Part shown: positions 63,162-64,000 of the stretch, piece after piece
Layout of the letters: each line of letters opens with the position of its first letter
Numbering within the stretch: the first letter of the stretch is position 1
From: Clostridium tagluense
GTDB taxonomy: Bacteria > Bacillota > Clostridia > Clostridiales > Clostridiaceae
NCBI RefSeq assembly: GCF_003865095.1
Contig: NZ_BHYK01000005.1
Location: forward strand, 186,001 to 250,000
Reading direction: 5' to 3'
DNA length: 64,000 nt
Position numbers and translations under genes: made by a program
Notes under the pieces: model-generated
What the model was told of the DNA's origin: nothing
Databases searched by the model: none
What the model saw: the letters and a program-made list of their open reading frames with translations, nothing else

Positions 63162-63170
63162 TGATATAAT
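63162..63170 (+). promoter_or_regulatory. Extended -10 promoter for the MYG1-like gene
   Basis: TGATATAAT matches TGnTATAAT, 61 bases before the start codon at 63231; no clear -35. Confidence 0.4.
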
Positions 63171-63230
63171 AATAAATTAATGATATTGAATATATTTAGA
63201 ATATGAATATGAATATGAAAGAGGTAAATG

Positions 63231-64000
63231 ATGATTAATGAAAAGAATATTAAAACTTTAGGAACACATAGCGGTAAATTTCATGCAGACGATGTTATGG
63301 CTACTGCCATACTTAGTCTATTACTAGGGGATATTAAGGTAACAAGAACAAGGAATGAAGATATACTCAGGAAACTGGACTTTGTTTATGATATATCCTT
63401 AGGAGAATTCGATCATCACCAATTAAATAAAGAAATAAGAGAAAATAATATTCCTTATGCTGCTTGTGGGTTAGTTTGGAGAGAGTTTGGGCCTCGAATA
63501 ATACAAAAATTTAATCCAGAGTTTGATGAAAATGATATAATATCAATTTTCGATTATGTTGATAAAAATTTAATGCAAGGTATTGATGCTACAGATAATG
63601 GCATAGATATAAAATCAGAAATTAAAGTAACTTCCATAAGTGATATTATCCAAAGTTTTAATCCTACATGGGATTCTATCGCATCCAAAGATGAGGCATT
63701 TGAAGAAGCTACTTTATATGCTACTGAGGTTATAAAAAGAATAATAAGCAGGCAAGTTTCTGTTATAAAAGCAAGGATTATAGTAAATGAGGCCTTTCAA
63801 AATAGAGATATTAATGAGATAATGGTTTTAAAAAAGGGTTGCCCTTGGCTGCAACAGTTACTTAAAATAGATATAAATAATGAGGTATTGTTCGTTATTT
63901 CTCCAGGTGATAATGATGCAGAGTATAAGATTCAGACAGTAAAGAAATCTGCCGATACTTTTGAAGCAAGAAGAGATATATTAGAATCTATTAGAGGAAA
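63231..64000 (+). CDS. MYG1-family (UPF0160) DHH-type protein, 5-prime part (runs off right edge)
   Basis: The frame is open from ATG 63231 (or the adjacent ATG 63228) to the window end, 256 codons, behind AAAGAGGT. LGTHSGKFHADDVMATAILS and the FDHHQL signature identify the MYG1/UPF0160 family, whose metal-binding motifs resemble DHH phosphoesterases. Eukaryotic MYG1 is a 3-to-5-prime RNA exonuclease; bacterial members are uncharacterised. Further family-like text includes IFDYVDKNLMQGIDATDNG and KGCPWLQQLL. Most of the expected ~290 residues are visible. No partner gene is seen on the left. Confidence 0.88.
   Translation, partial: MINEKNIKTLGTHSGKFHADDVMATAILSLLLGDIKVTRTRNEDILRKLDFVYDISLGEFDHHQLNKEIRENNIPYAACGLVWREFGPRIIQKFNPEFDENDIISIFDYVDKNLMQGIDATDNGIDIKSEIKVTSISDIIQSFNPTWDSIASKDEAFEEATLYATEVIKRIISRQVSVIKARIIVNEAFQNRDINEIMVLKKGCPWLQQLLKIDINNEVLFVISPGDNDAEYKIQTVKKSADTFEARRDILESIRG

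Larger units (their letters stand above)
62687..63230. other. Divergent intergenic region, GGDEF-EAL / MYG1-like
   Basis: About 540 bases. It contains a hairpin (62881-62937: poly-A plus CCAG facing CTGG plus poly-T) that looks like a terminator with no gene attached. A 74-codon frame at 62912-63136 has no ribosome site and no recognised homology. A promoter-like element lies at 63162-63170. Confidence 0.4.

Noticed and set aside
63195-63219. Short tandem GAATAT repeats before the MYG1-like gene
   Set aside because: Only about three copies of a low-complexity hexamer; not a CRISPR or a meaningful satellite.

Overview
The window is low-G+C, strongly AT-biased DNA with AGGAGG-type ribosome sites, frequent TTG/GTG starts and short intergenic hairpins. 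Gene order (bofC-like, ruvAB, queA, tgt, yajC, a TIGR04086-type membrane gene, SCIFF peptide plus maturase, secDF, recJ-like, apt, relA, dtd, MBL hydrolase, hemZ, hisS, aspS) is that of Clostridium sensu stricto. The anaerobic enzymes (AdoCbl ornithine mutase, hybrid cluster protein, oxygen-independent HemZ) agree. Species cannot be assigned. No rRNA, tRNA, CRISPR array or complete insertion sequence was seen.

Layout. 0-23 kb is a conserved housekeeping block on the plus strand: partial aat (minus), a DUF523/DUF1722 protein, a BofC-like protein, a flippase-like membrane protein, ruvAB-queA-tgt-yajC, the scfA/scfB ranthipeptide pair, secDF, a shortened RecJ-like protein, apt-relA-dtd-MBL-hemZ and hisS-aspS. 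22.5-26 kb holds a CsoR-family regulator, a split ThrE-type exporter (minus) and glyA.

26-40.5 kb is an amino-acid block. A GlnK/GlnL-like two-component system precedes an AgcS sodium:amino-acid symporter. A PAS-AAA-Fis sigma-54 activator then precedes the complete oxidative ornithine pathway (ortA, ortB, oraS, oraE, MutL-like, orr and two tandem ord genes). A near-consensus -24/-12 promoter and two palindromes lie directly upstream of ortA. Predicted flow: L-ornithine to D-ornithine (Orr), to 2,4-diaminopentanoate (OraSE), to 2-amino-4-ketopentanoate (Ord), to alanine plus acetyl-CoA (OrtAB).

40.7-49.4 kb is accessory and partly decaying: polysaccharide deacetylase, secreted serine hydrolase, opine-dehydrogenase-family protein, a wrecked diguanylate cyclase, a YczE-like membrane protein, an N-terminal SecA fragment, a ribbon-helix-helix remnant and a PPP-type phosphatase. 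49.4-54.2 kb is an oxygen/nitrosative-stress zone: hemerythrin protein, hybrid cluster protein, a rubredoxin-reductase-like flavoenzyme, a DUF1450 protein, and remnants of a flavodiiron protein and probably a rubredoxin.

54.5-59 kb is a MurNAc uptake and recycling operon (murQ, murP, mupG, murR) with a cre-like site and a promoter palindrome. It is followed by yaaA, a large Cache-PAS-GGDEF-EAL protein (minus) and a MYG1-family gene running off the right edge.

I found no clearly unprecedented multi-gene system. The best leads are the sigma-54 ornithine regulon with duplicated Ord, the free-standing SecA N-terminal fragment, the degenerate RecJ-like protein, the non-canonical CsoR, and the eroded oxygen-detoxification module.
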